A stretch of 64,000 nt of DNA from Rhodobacter sp. Har01 (GCF_020564565.1 NZ_JAJCTD010000001.1:496001-560000), one strand, 5' to 3'; counted from the stretch's first letter, positions 27,119 through 35,643 are shown. A program made the numbers and translations. The notes: a model not told the origin generated them from the letters alone.

Positions 27119-28941
27119 AGACGATCCGTTTGACCGCCGCCCAGGCGATGATGCGCTGGCTTTCGGTGCAACAGGCTGAGGACGGCGGGCGCTTCATCGA
27201 GGGGGTCTGGGCGATTTTCGGCCATGGCAACGTGGCTGGCATCGGCGAGGCCTTGCATGCCCACCGGGACGTCTTGCCCACCTGGCGCGGCCACAACGAA
27301 CAGACCATGGCGCATGCGGCCATCGCCTATGCCAAGACGATGAAGCGGCGCAAGGCGATGGCGGTGACCTCCTCGATCGGGCCGGGGGCGACCAACATGG
27401 TGACGGCGGCGGCGCTGGCGCATGTGAACCGGCTTCCGGTGCTGTTCATTCCCGGCGACGTCTTCGCCAGCCGCGCGCCCGACCCGGTGCTGCAGCAGAT
27501 CGAGGATTTCGACGACGCGACCGTTTCGGCAAACGACTGCTTTCGCCCGGTGGTGCGCTACTTCGACCGGATTTCCCGGCCCGAACACCTGCTGACCGCG
27601 CTGCCCCGCGCGTTCCGGGTGATGACGGACCCGGCGAATTGCGGGCCGGTCTGCCTGGCCTTCTGCCAGGACACCCAGGCGGAAGCCTATGATTACCCTG
27701 TGGAGTTCTTTGCCCCCCGGGTTTGGCACATCCGCCGGCCCGAACCGGACGCGCGCGAGTTGGCGGCAGCGGTTGCGGCGATCAAGGCGGCGAAGCACCC
27801 GCTGATCGTGGCGGGGGGCGGGGTGGTCTATTCCGGGGCGGAACAGACGCTGATCGACTTCGCCAAGGCGCACAACATGCCTGTCGTGGAAACCCAGGCC
27901 GGCAAGGGCGCGGTCGACTGGGAGGAGCCGCTGAACTTCGGCGCGCCGGGGGTGACCGGCACCGGCTGCGGCAACAGGCTGGCGGCCAAGGCGGACCTGG
28001 TGATCGGCGTCGGCACGCGGTTCCAGGACTTTACCACCGGGTCGTGGACGGTGTTCTCGGCCCCCGGCCGCAAGCTGTTGTCGATCAACATCCACGGCTA
28101 CGACGCTGCGAAGAAAGGCGCGCAGGCGCTTGTCTGCGATGCGAAAATCGCGCTGGAGAGGATCGGGGGGGCACTGGGGGGGCACCGCTTCGCCTCGCCC
28201 GATTTCACCGCCCGCGAGCAGTGGTATCGCACCACGGATGCGCTGTTTGCGGCGCCGAAGGGCAACGCGTTGCCGACCGACGCGCAGGTGATCGGCGCGG
28301 TCCAGCGCAACGCCGGCAAGACCAGCCTGGTGATGTGCGCGGCGGGCACCATGCCGGGGGCCTTGCAAGTTCTGTGGCGCGCGGCGCCGGGCGGCTATCA
28401 CATGGAATACGGCTATTCCTGCATGGGATACGAGGTGGCCGGCGCCCTGGGCATCAAGATGGCCGCGCCGGACCGCGACGTGATCTGCATGGTCGGTGAC
28501 GGCAGCTACCTGATGGCCAACTCCGAACTGGCAACCGCGGTGATGATGGCCATTCCCTTCACCGTGGTCCTGACCGACAACCGCGGCTATGGCTGCATCA
28601 ACCGGTTGCAGCAGGCCACCGGGGGCGCGCCGTTCAACAACATGCTGGACGACAGCCACCATGTGAACCCCTCGGCCATCGACTTTGCCGGCCATGCCCG
28701 CAGCCTGGGAGCGAATGTCGTCAAGGCCGGCGGGATTGCCGAGCTTGAGGCGGCGATGCAGGCCGCGAAGGGCGCCACCGTGCCGACCGTGATCGTGATC
28801 GACACCGACGCCGGCCCGGGAACGGGCGCGGGCGGCGCCTGGTGGGACGTGGCAGTGCCCGAGGTCTCGGGGCGCGAGCAGGTGCGCGAGGCGCGCAAGG
28901 ACTATGAAAGCCACACCGCCCGGCAACGGCTGGTGAACTGA
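27115..28941 (+). CDS. iolD: 3D-(3,5/4)-trihydroxycyclohexane-1,2-dione hydrolase
   Basis: 608 residues, a thiamine-diphosphate enzyme. The N-terminal Pyr domain has the active-site Glu region (WRGHNEQTMAHAA); the C-terminal PP domain has the cofactor motif GDGSYLM followed by TDNRGYG. It opens the ring of the dione formed by IolE. The ATG at 27115 overlaps the iolC stop as ATGA. Followed by iolE after 11 bp. Confidence 0.95.
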   Translation: MKTIRLTAAQAMMRWLSVQQAEDGGRFIEGVWAIFGHGNVAGIGEALHAHRDVLPTWRGHNEQTMAHAAIAYAKTMKRRKAMAVTSSIGPGATNMVTAAALAHVNRLPVLFIPGDVFASRAPDPVLQQIEDFDDATVSANDCFRPVVRYFDRISRPEHLLTALPRAFRVMTDPANCGPVCLAFCQDTQAEAYDYPVEFFAPRVWHIRRPEPDARELAAAVAAIKAAKHPLIVAGGGVVYSGAEQTLIDFAKAHNMPVVETQAGKGAVDWEEPLNFGAPGVTGTGCGNRLAAKADLVIGVGTRFQDFTTGSWTVFSAPGRKLLSINIHGYDAAKKGAQALVCDAKIALERIGGALGGHRFASPDFTAREQWYRTTDALFAAPKGNALPTDAQVIGAVQRNAGKTSLVMCAAGTMPGALQVLWRAAPGGYHMEYGYSCMGYEVAGALGIKMAAPDRDVICMVGDGSYLMANSELATAVMMAIPFTVVLTDNRGYGCINRLQQATGGAPFNNMLDDSHHVNPSAIDFAGHARSLGANVVKAGGIAELEAAMQAAKGATVPTVIVIDTDAGPGTGAGGAWWDVAVPEVSGREQVREARKDYESHTARQRLVN

Positions 28942-28952
28942 GGGAAGCGAAG

Positions 28953-29849
28953 ATGATCCTGTTCGGAACCAACCCCATCGCCTGGGCCAACGACGACGAC
29001 CAGACCATCGGCGCCGACATCCCGACCGCGCGCATCCTGGATGAGGCCGGGCGGCAGATCGGGTTCGACGGCATCGAGAACGGCCACCGCTGGCCAGACG
29101 ACCCCGAGGAATTGCGCGCCCTTCTGGTGGGTTACGGGCTGAAGTTCATCTCGGGCTGGTATTCGACGAAACTGCTGGTGCGCTCGGTCGAAGACGAGAT
29201 CGCGGCCTGCCAGGCGCATCTGGCCAAGCTGAAGCACAACGGCTGCCAGGTGATGATTGTCTGCGAGACTTCGAACGCCATCCACGGCAACCCGACGCGC
29301 CCGGTGAATCTGCGGCCGGTGCTGTCGGCCGAGGAGATGGCGGCCTTCGGTGCGAAGCTTGAGTCCTTTGCGGCGTATCTGGCCGGGCAGGGCGTGACGC
29401 TGGTCTACCATCACCACATGGGCACCATTGTCGAAAGCCCCGAAGAGATCGACGCGCTGATGGCGGCAACCGGGCCGGCGACGCATCTGCTGTTCGACGC
29501 CGGCCATTGTGCGTTCGGCGGCGGCGATCCGGTGGCGGTGCTGGAAAAGCACGTCGGCCGGGTGCGGCACTTCCACGCCAAGAACACCCGACCGGCGGTG
29601 ACGGCGCGGGTGCGCAAGGAGGGGCTGTCGTTTCTGCAGGGCGTGCTGGCGGGGGCCTTCACCGTGCCAGGCGACCAGGAGGGCGGCGTGGACTTTGCGC
29701 CCTTGCTGAAGATCCTCAAGGGCGCGGGCTATGACGGCTGGATCGTGATCGAGGCTGAGCAGGACCCCAGGCTGCGCAATCCCCTGTTGTATCAGACCCT
29801 GGGGCTGGCGACGCTGAGGCGGCTGGCGCACGAGGCCGGATTGACTTGA
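28953..29849 (+). CDS. iolE: Inosose (scyllo-inosose) dehydratase
   Basis: 298 residues, a TIM-barrel of the xylose isomerase-like class. The expected metal ligands are visible: Glu in GFDGIENGHRW, the HHHMGT block, DAGHCAFGGGD, HFHAKN and Glu in IEAEQDP. It removes water from 2-keto-myo-inositol to give the dione used by IolD. GGGAAG precedes the start. iolG, which would make its substrate, is not in the window. Confidence 0.95.
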   Translation: MILFGTNPIAWANDDDQTIGADIPTARILDEAGRQIGFDGIENGHRWPDDPEELRALLVGYGLKFISGWYSTKLLVRSVEDEIAACQAHLAKLKHNGCQVMIVCETSNAIHGNPTRPVNLRPVLSAEEMAAFGAKLESFAAYLAGQGVTLVYHHHMGTIVESPEEIDALMAATGPATHLLFDAGHCAFGGGDPVAVLEKHVGRVRHFHAKNTRPAVTARVRKEGLSFLQGVLAGAFTVPGDQEGGVDFAPLLKILKGAGYDGWIVIEAEQDPRLRNPLLYQTLGLATLRRLAHEAGLT

Positions 29850-29858
29850 CGGAAACGG

Positions 29859-29903
29859 CCGGGGGCGCTGCCCCCGGACCCCCGGGATACTTGGGCAGAG
29901 AGG
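29859..29903 (+). repeat. Composite intergenic repeat, copy 3
   Basis: An 8-bp stem (CCGGGGGC / GCCCCCGG, loop GCT) followed by GGACCCCCGGGATACTTGGG and an AGAGAGGAAGG that doubles as the iolB ribosome binding site. It lies inside the iol operon, between iolE and iolB; a more diverged tail than the other copies. Confidence 0.6.
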
Positions 29904-29909
29904 AAGGCC

Positions 29910-30725
29910 ATGGCCGATTTGCTGCGGAAACCTTCGGGCGTGCGGGGTAGGGTGCATGACATCACCCCCGAAGGCGCCGGCTGGGGCTATGTGGGCTTTT
30001 CGCTGTATCGGCTGGCGCCGGGGGACGTGGCGGAGGAGGCGACCGGAGATCGCGAGATGATCCTGGTGCTGGTCGAGGGCAAGGCGCGGGTGACCGGGGC
30101 GGGGCAGGACTGGGGGGTTCTGGGCGCGCGGATGGATGTCTTCGACAAGACGCCGCCACATTGTCTGTATCTGCCGAACGGGGTGGCATGGCGGGCGGAG
30201 GCGACCACGCCTTGCACGCTGGCGGTCTGTTCAGCGCCCGGCAGGGGCAGGCATCCGGCGCGGCGGTTGGGGCCGGAAGGGATTGCCCTGACCCAGCGGG
30301 GGACGGGGGCCAACACCCGCTTCGTCAACAACATCGCGATGGAGGCTCTGGACGTGGCCGACAGCCTCTTGGTGACCGAGGTCTTCACGCCGGCGGGAAA
30401 CTGGTCAAGTTATCCGTCGCATCGCCATGACAAGGACGATTTCCCGCACATGACCTATCTGGAAGAGACCTATTATCATCGGCTGAACCCGCCCCAGGGG
30501 TTCGGGATGCAGCGGGTCTATACCGAGGACGGCGCGCTGGACGAGTGCCTGGCGGTGAAATGCCATGACGTGGTGCTGGTGCCGAAGGGGCATCATCCTT
30601 GCGGTGCTCCCTACGGCTACGAGATGTATTACCTGAACGTCATGGCCGGACCATTGCGGAAATGGCGGTTCCAGAATGACCCCGACCACGACTGGATCGC
30701 CCGGCGCGACACCCCCGGCGTCTGA
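29910..30725 (+). CDS. iolB: 5-deoxy-glucuronate isomerase
   Basis: 271 residues with a bicupin fold. Metal-binding histidines appear in SSYPSHRHDKDD, EETYYHR and GHHPCGAPYGYEMYYLN. It isomerises 5-deoxy-glucuronate to 5-dehydro-2-deoxygluconate, the substrate of IolC. Sits 60 bp after iolE, separated by the repeat at 29859, whose hairpin may lower its expression relative to iolCDE. Its end is 43 bp before the start of the kinase gene. Confidence 0.95.
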   Translation: MADLLRKPSGVRGRVHDITPEGAGWGYVGFSLYRLAPGDVAEEATGDREMILVLVEGKARVTGAGQDWGVLGARMDVFDKTPPHCLYLPNGVAWRAEATTPCTLAVCSAPGRGRHPARRLGPEGIALTQRGTGANTRFVNNIAMEALDVADSLLVTEVFTPAGNWSSYPSHRHDKDDFPHMTYLEETYYHRLNPPQGFGMQRVYTEDGALDECLAVKCHDVVLVPKGHHPCGAPYGYEMYYLNVMAGPLRKWRFQNDPDHDWIARRDTPGV

Positions 30726-30768
30726 GCCGGGGCTTGCCCTGCGGACCCTGGCCGCGCTAGGGGAAGCC

Positions 30769-31794
30769 ATGCCCGAGCTTGCCGAAATCCTGGAGGCCCT
30801 GCCTTTGCCTGCCCTGGCGGTGGACCGCAGGGACCGGCTGGTCGCCGCCAATGCCGCGGCGCTGGCGCTGCTGACGGCGGGGTCGGTCGGGCGTCCGCTG
30901 GCCCTGGCAATCCGGGCGGCCGACCTGCTGGCGGGGGTGGCCGAGGTGATGGCAGGGGCGCCGGCGCGGGACCTGCGGTTGCGGCTGGGGCGCGACGGGG
31001 CCGAGCATGTCTTTGCGGTCACGCTGGCAGGCCTGGGCGAAGGCGAAGGGCGGCAGGTGCTGGTGACCTTTCGCGACACCAGCGCGGAAGAGGTGGCCGA
31101 GGCGATGCGGCGCGACTTCGTGGCCAACGTCAGCCACGAGCTGCGCACACCGCTGACGGCACTGCTGGGGTTCATTGAGACGCTGCAAGGCCCGGCGCGC
31201 GAAGACCCGGCGGCGCGCGAGCGGTTCCTGGCCACCATGGCGCGCGAGGCGGGGCGGATGAACCGGCTGGTGCGCGACCTGTTGCAGCTGAGCCGGGTCG
31301 AGGCCGAGGAACGGGTGCGCCCGCGCGAGCCGGTGGACCTGCTGGGGGTCCTGGCCTCGGTCCGCGCGACCTTGCGGCCGGTGGCCGAGGGGCTGGGGTC
31401 CGAGGTGCGGATCGAGGCGCCGGAGGGGCGGGTGACGGTTCCGGGGGACCATGACCAGCTGGTGCAGGTGTTCTCGAACCTGATCGAGAACGGGCTGAAA
31501 TACGGGGCGGCGGGGCAGGCGGTGCGGGTCACGGTCCGCCGCGAGGCCAGCCTGCGGGGGCCGGCGGTTCGGGTCGAGGTGGCCGACCGGGGCGAGGGGA
31601 TCGACCCGGTCCACCTGCCGCGCCTGACCGAGCGGTTCTACCGGGTCGACAGCCACCGCAGCCGGGAAAAGGGCGGGACGGGGCTGGGGCTGGCCATCGT
31701 CAAGCATATCGTGGCCCGGCACCGGGGCTGGCTTCGGATCGAGAGCGTGAAGGGGGAGGGGTCCACCTTCATCGTGATCCTGCCGGAGGGGTGA
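30769..31794 (+). CDS. PhoR-like sensor histidine kinase, soluble
   Basis: 341 residues. A PAS-like N-terminal domain (to about 105) precedes a HisKA domain with the phospho-accepting His123 in VSHELRTPL and an ATPase domain with NLIENGLKYG, DRGEGID, FYRVD and GTGLGLAIVKHI. The FYRVDSHRSREKGGTGLGL block is typical of PhoR. No membrane segment is visible, which is unusual for PhoR but found in some alphaproteobacteria. The ATG at 30769 has AGGGGAAG before it; the frame opens 31 codons earlier inside iolB. No pst or phoB genes follow, although in relatives they commonly do; the disturbed region begins right after this gene. Confidence 0.85.
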   Translation: MPELAEILEALPLPALAVDRRDRLVAANAAALALLTAGSVGRPLALAIRAADLLAGVAEVMAGAPARDLRLRLGRDGAEHVFAVTLAGLGEGEGRQVLVTFRDTSAEEVAEAMRRDFVANVSHELRTPLTALLGFIETLQGPAREDPAARERFLATMAREAGRMNRLVRDLLQLSRVEAEERVRPREPVDLLGVLASVRATLRPVAEGLGSEVRIEAPEGRVTVPGDHDQLVQVFSNLIENGLKYGAAGQAVRVTVRREASLRGPAVRVEVADRGEGIDPVHLPRLTERFYRVDSHRSREKGGTGLGLAIVKHIVARHRGWLRIESVKGEGSTFIVILPEG

Positions 31795-31800
31795 GGATGG

Positions 31801-31821
31801 GGTGTCCCATGATGGGACACC
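31801..31821 (+). terminator. Palindrome just after the PhoR-like gene
   Basis: GGTGTCCCAT and ATGGGACACC around a single G, seven bases after the stop codon. As RNA it would form a short hairpin; there is no clear T run, so it could equally be a protein-binding dyad. Confidence 0.45.
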
Positions 31822-32061
31822 TTCCGGCCGAAAGGAATTCAAGGGGTTACGAGAGCGTTTTAGGGATTTGTTAAGGTTTGGGGGTGGTTGGGGCTGACTC
31901 GAAGGGCGAGGGGAGCCGGTTCCCGGTGGTGCTGCCGCTGGGGAGAGGTGGGGGCCGCAAGGGACTCCGTCTGTCCACGGTGGACATTTTCGGATTATGA
32001 TTTGGAAGCAAAGAGTTGGGCGTGGGTTTTGGGGGGGTTTGTTAAGGGGGTGGCTAATGGA

Positions 32062-32164
32062 GGGTGTGCATTCATTGCGCACCTTGCTTTAGGCGTCGGT
32101 TGGGCTTGCTTGGCCGAGGTCCCGCAGGCGGTTGGCGGTGAAGGTGCGCAATGAATGCACATCC
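32062..32164. repeat. Long inverted repeat, 20-bp perfect arms
   Basis: GTGCATTCATTGCGCACCTT at 32066-32085 is the exact reverse complement of 32141-32160; pairing extends to 32062/32164 with one mismatch. The arms enclose 55 bp. The match marks the border between the kinase region and the low-GC TIR-like segment. It could be the ends of a short mobile element, a recombination site or a very stable RNA hairpin. Confidence 0.85.
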
Positions 32165-32165
32165 T

Positions 32166-32336
32166 ACGATGACGCGGGCCGCACAGCGCATCGGCATCGC
32201 GGTGGTCCTGGTGCAGGCGAAGGACGAGGCCGCGCGGGCGTGGTATCTGGCACAGGCGGAGTGGCTGGAGTTCCCGGCGGGGAGCAGAACGTCGTGGTTG
32301 CCGGCGGCAGTTGTCACTGTGCTAGCGATTGAATAG
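32166..32336 (+). pseudogene. C-terminal remnant of a GNAT acetyltransferase
   Basis: The frame ending at 32336 encodes about 55 residues that look like the end of a small GNAT acetyltransferase: AAQRIGIAVVLVQAKDEAAR, then AWYLAQAEWLEFPAGSRT and WLP. The A-K-D-E-A-A-R-x-(F/W)-Y pattern and the SRTLWLP-like end are typical of GNAT toxins that pair with DUF1778 antitoxins. The acetyl-CoA-binding part and N-terminus are missing; the similarity begins next to the right arm of the inverted repeat, so the gene seems cut there. Recognised by eye only. Confidence 0.55.
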
Positions 32337-32455
32337 TTTACGTATTGAGACGGGCCTTTCAATGGTAGGAGCATATGAAATGGACAATACTCTAGGCGAC
32401 GTCTGCAGTTTTCTTGTCCAGGTGGTCAGAATTTAACCGGAGGGTCCAGGTTTCT

Positions 32456-33583
32456 ATGAAGTTGCACGAGGAGCTATTTTCAATTGCTGAACGTTTAGAA
32501 GGCGCTGCAACAGATGAAGCTCTGAAAAATGCCGAGCCAGCCTTAGAGAAACTTGAAAAAGCCGCTACGGAAGCAGGACGAGCCTTCTCGGGCTCATGGC
32601 AGGGTTATCACGCTAACGTGTACTACAAGGGCCTTCAGCCCCCGCCTCCGGGGGCACACTTCAGCCAAGAGTGGGGGCTATTGCACACTTTCGGCAGCCT
32701 TGGCAGCAAAGGAGATTGGGAGGAACAGGACCCAATAAAGCTGGCTTCTGAACTGCGAAAGAAAGCTGGAAAACCAGATATGGCGGAAATTCTTGCTGCG
32801 TCACAGTCTGCAATTGATAGCTTTAAGGATGCAAAATCAGAGATAGAATCTATTCTTGCTTCTGCCGATACGCGAGGCACAGATCAATTCCTGAGCAAGC
32901 TTCGCGGTGAACTAGAGAAGATTGAACCAATGACGGCCGGGGATGTCGTTCAATCTTGGGCGCCAACAGGTACGATTATGACCAGAGACACAGTCACCTT
33001 TGGGCAGGGAACCAGGGTGCCTCCTCACAAAGTAATCCTAGCGGAAGTTGCCTCAATTCGACATAGCTTCGGAATTTGTGCTTCAGCTGCAAAGATCGCT
33101 TGGAAAGCAGGCTCTCACATGGAACGCACACAGAAGAACGAAGTGCGTCAGGCTCGCATTGGCACAAATGTCTTTATAGGGCATGGTCGCTCTCCTTTAT
33201 GGAGAGAGCTTAAGGACTTTGTGCAGGATCGCCTTCATCTGCCATGGGATGAATTCAACAGAGTTCCAGTCGCTGGTGTAACCAACCAAACGCGTCTATC
33301 AGAGATGCTGGATGCAGCGGCCATCGCCTTCGTAATAATGACAGCGGAAGATGAAACAGCCGAAGGCGCGATGCAAGCGCGGATGAACGTGATACACGAA
33401 GTTGGCCTTTTCCAAGGAAGATTGGGCTTTACAAGAGCGATTGTCCTGCTTGAAAGCGGTTGCACGGAGTTTAGCAACATACAGGGTTTGGGGCAAATTC
33501 GGTTTCCAACTGGAAACATCGGCGCTTGCTTTGAAGAGGTTAGGCGCGTTCTTGAGCGAGAGGGGCTCGCCGAATCCGCGTGA
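32456..33583 (+). CDS. Low-GC protein with C-terminal TIR-like domain, probable defence effector
   Basis: 375 residues. Residues about 238-375 match the TIR-like nucleotide-binding domain seen in CAP12/Pycsar TIR effectors: NVFIGHGRS at the start, FVIMTAEDE in the middle, NVIHEVGLFQGRLG with Glu315 at the likely NADase position, then AIVLLESG and a closing helix. Residues 1-235 are mostly helical with a WQGYHANVYY and QPPPPGAHFSQEWG block, no family known to me. G+C is near 50 percent against about 67 percent around it. The ATG at 32456 follows GGAGGG; a TTG at 32414 would add 14 residues but has no ribosome binding site. No cyclase or partner gene is adjacent. Family members degrade NAD on phage infection; activity here is inferred. 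Confidence 0.7.
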   Translation: MKLHEELFSIAERLEGAATDEALKNAEPALEKLEKAATEAGRAFSGSWQGYHANVYYKGLQPPPPGAHFSQEWGLLHTFGSLGSKGDWEEQDPIKLASELRKKAGKPDMAEILAASQSAIDSFKDAKSEIESILASADTRGTDQFLSKLRGELEKIEPMTAGDVVQSWAPTGTIMTRDTVTFGQGTRVPPHKVILAEVASIRHSFGICASAAKIAWKAGSHMERTQKNEVRQARIGTNVFIGHGRSPLWRELKDFVQDRLHLPWDEFNRVPVAGVTNQTRLSEMLDAAAIAFVIMTAEDETAEGAMQARMNVIHEVGLFQGRLGFTRAIVLLESGCTEFSNIQGLGQIRFPTGNIGACFEEVRRVLEREGLAESA

Positions 33584-33610
33584 TTCAAGCAAATTGCGTC
33601 CGCTGCCCCC

Positions 33611-34552
33611 TCACAACCTCCCCAACCGCTCCGTCAGCAGCCTATAAAACCCCTCCCGGTCCACGCCTCCCATGAACAGCGCGTTCGGGGTGCGGTCCGT
33701 CACCCGCCACCAGTCGGCGACGGTCATGCCGAGGGTGAGTTCGGAGCCCGTCTCGATTTCCACGTTGATGTGGCGGCCGGTGAAGAGGGCGGGGTCGAGG
33801 AGGTAGGCGATCACGGTGGGGTCGTGCAGCGGCGCGCCCTGGCTGCCGTATTTGGCGGTGTCGAAACGTTCGAAGAAATCGGTCCAGGAGGCGACGGCCT
33901 GGCCGACGGGGGTGCCGAGGCTGCGCATCCCTTCCACCCAGTCGCGCGAGGTCAGGGCCTTGTGGGTGACGTCCAAAGGCATCACCACCAGCGGCACGCC
34001 GGAGCGGAACACGATGTCGGCGGCTTCGGGGTCGACGTAGATGTTGAACTCGGCCGCGGGGGTGACATTGCCGCCCTCGAAACAGCCGCCGCCCATCAGG
34101 ACGATCTCGGCCACGCGAGGGACGATGTCGGGGGCGCGGGTGAAGGCGGTGGCGATGTTGGTGAGGGGGCCAAGCGGGCAGAGGGTGACGCTGCCGGGGG
34201 GTTCGCGGCGCAGGGTGTCGATCAGGACATCGACGGCGTGGGCGGGTTGCAGGGGCATCGTCGGGTCGGGCAGGGGGATGCCGTCGAGGCCGGTCTTGCC
34301 GTGGACGTATTCGGCGGTGACCAGCTTGCGGCGCAGGGGCGCGTCGCAGCCGGCGAAGACGGGGATCTCGGTCCGGCCGGCCAGTTCGCAGACCTTGCGG
34401 GCGTTGATTTGGGTCAGCGCCAGCGGCACGTTGCCGGCAACGGCGGTGAGGCCCAGCACCTGCAGTTCGGGCGAGGCCAGTGCAAGCAGGATCGCCACGG
34501 CGTCGTCCTGGCCGGGGTCGGTGTCGATGATGATCTTGCGGGGGTGTTTCAT
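33611..34552 (-). CDS. Inosine-uridine type nucleoside hydrolase
   Basis: 313 residues. The calcium-binding signature DTDPGQDDA at residues 10-18 and the later PLGPLTNIATAF, MGGG, NIYVDPEAADIVF and HDP (residues near 240) blocks identify the nucleoside hydrolase family, which splits ribonucleosides into base and ribose. The ATG at 34552 gives MKHPRKIIID. It is convergent with the TIR-like gene, 27 bp apart, and lies downstream of the iron-binding protein gene. The preferred nucleoside cannot be told. Confidence 0.92.
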   Translation of the reverse strand: MKHPRKIIIDTDPGQDDAVAILLALASPELQVLGLTAVAGNVPLALTQINARKVCELAGRTEIPVFAGCDAPLRRKLVTAEYVHGKTGLDGIPLPDPTMPLQPAHAVDVLIDTLRREPPGSVTLCPLGPLTNIATAFTRAPDIVPRVAEIVLMGGGCFEGGNVTPAAEFNIYVDPEAADIVFRSGVPLVVMPLDVTHKALTSRDWVEGMRSLGTPVGQAVASWTDFFERFDTAKYGSQGAPLHDPTVIAYLLDPALFTGRHINVEIETGSELTLGMTVADWWRVTDRTPNALFMGGVDREGFYRLLTERLGRL

Positions 34553-34587
34553 GTGGCGTTTCCTTGTGCGGGGCGAGGAAAGCCGAA

Positions 34588-34615
34588 GGGCCGCGGCTTG
34601 TCCAGCCTGCGGCCC
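34588..34615 (-). terminator. Intercistronic hairpin after the iron-binding protein gene
   Basis: GGGCCGC and GCGGCCC arms, extended inward by GGCT/AGCC with one bulged base, followed on the minus strand by a short pyrimidine run. It may limit transcription into the nucleoside hydrolase gene. Confidence 0.5.
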
Positions 34616-34638
34616 CGGGATTGGCGCGTGGCCCTGGA

Positions 34639-35643
34639 TCAGCCGTCGAAATCGACCGTCTCGACCAGCTTCACCGCCGCCGGGCGGAACCCGGCGATTT
34701 CGGCCAGGGATTTGGAATCCTGGGTGAAGTCGCCCCAGCCGGCGACCAGTGCCGACCGTTCGACGCCCGGTTTCGCGGGGTATTCGTTGTTGGTCTCGGC
34801 ATAGATCTTCTGCGCCTCGTCGCTGGCCAGCCATTCCATGAACTTCAGCGCGGCGTCGTGGTTGGGGGCGGATTTGGTCATCGCCACGCCCGAGATGTTC
34901 ACATGGGTGCCGTCGCCTTCGAACACCGGGAACAGGATGCGGACGGTTTCCGCCGCCGGGGCCTGTTCGGGGTCGGCCAGCATCTGGCCGATGTAATAGG
35001 TGTTGCCGATGGCGATATCGCATTCGCCGGCGGCGATGGCCTTGACCTGGTCGCGGTCGCCGCCTTCGGGTTTGCGCGCGAGGTTGGCCTTCAGGCCTTC
35101 CAGCCAGGTCTGGGTGGCCTCTTCGCCGTGGTGGGTGATCATCGCGGCGGTCAGTGCGACGTTGTAGTCCGACAGGCCCGAGCGGGTGCAGATGCGGCCT
35201 TTCCATTTCGGATCAGCGAGGTCTTCGTAGCTGGTCACCTCGCCATCCGCCACGCGGTCCTTCGAGGCATAGACGATGCGGGCGCGGGTGGTCAGGCCGA
35301 ACCAGTGGCCGGCCGGGTCGCGCAGGGTGGCAGGGATGGCGGCATCCAGCACCGGAGAGGTGACGGGTTGGGTCACGTCGGCCTCGACGATCTGCATCAG
35401 GCGGGCGATGTCGACGGTCAGCACCAGGTCGGCGGGCGAGCGGTCGCCCTCGGCCACCAGACGCTCGGCCATGCCTTTGTCGATGAAGGCGACGTTGACC
35501 GCGATGCCGGTCTCAGCCGTGAAGGCATCGACCAGCGGCTGGATCAGTTCCGGCTGGCGATGGGAATAGACGTTGATCTCATCCGCCAGGGCGGGCAGGG
35601 CAGTGGCCAGCAGGGCCGCGAGGGCGGTCAGGCGCAGGGTCAT
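34639..35643 (-). CDS. Ferric iron ABC transporter substrate-binding protein
   Basis: 334 residues with a signal peptide ending near ALPALA-DE. The mature protein begins INVYSHRQPELIQPL, as in FbpA/FutA-type Fe3+-binding proteins, and carries the tyrosine pair in GNTYYIGQML that binds ferric iron. It should collect iron in the periplasm, but no permease or ATPase gene follows in the window, so it must work with genes elsewhere. Divergent from the ABC-F gene; no clear iron-regulator box was recognised in the 159 bp between. Confidence 0.9.
   Translation of the reverse strand: MTLRLTALAALLATALPALADEINVYSHRQPELIQPLVDAFTAETGIAVNVAFIDKGMAERLVAEGDRSPADLVLTVDIARLMQIVEADVTQPVTSPVLDAAIPATLRDPAGHWFGLTTRARIVYASKDRVADGEVTSYEDLADPKWKGRICTRSGLSDYNVALTAAMITHHGEEATQTWLEGLKANLARKPEGGDRDQVKAIAAGECDIAIGNTYYIGQMLADPEQAPAAETVRILFPVFEGDGTHVNISGVAMTKSAPNHDAALKFMEWLASDEAQKIYAETNNEYPAKPGVERSALVAGWGDFTQDSKSLAEIAGFRPAAVKLVETVDFDG

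Larger units (their letters stand above)
31795..32455 (+). other. Disturbed intergenic region, kinase to TIR-like gene
   Basis: About 660 bp. Contents in order: hairpin at 31801-31821, a purine-rich GC stretch, a 7-bp dyad TGTCCAC-G-GTGGACA at 31972-31986, a long inverted repeat at 32062-32164, a GNAT remnant at about 32166-32336, then AT-rich sequence up to the start of the TIR-like gene. No intact gene is supported. Confidence 0.6.
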
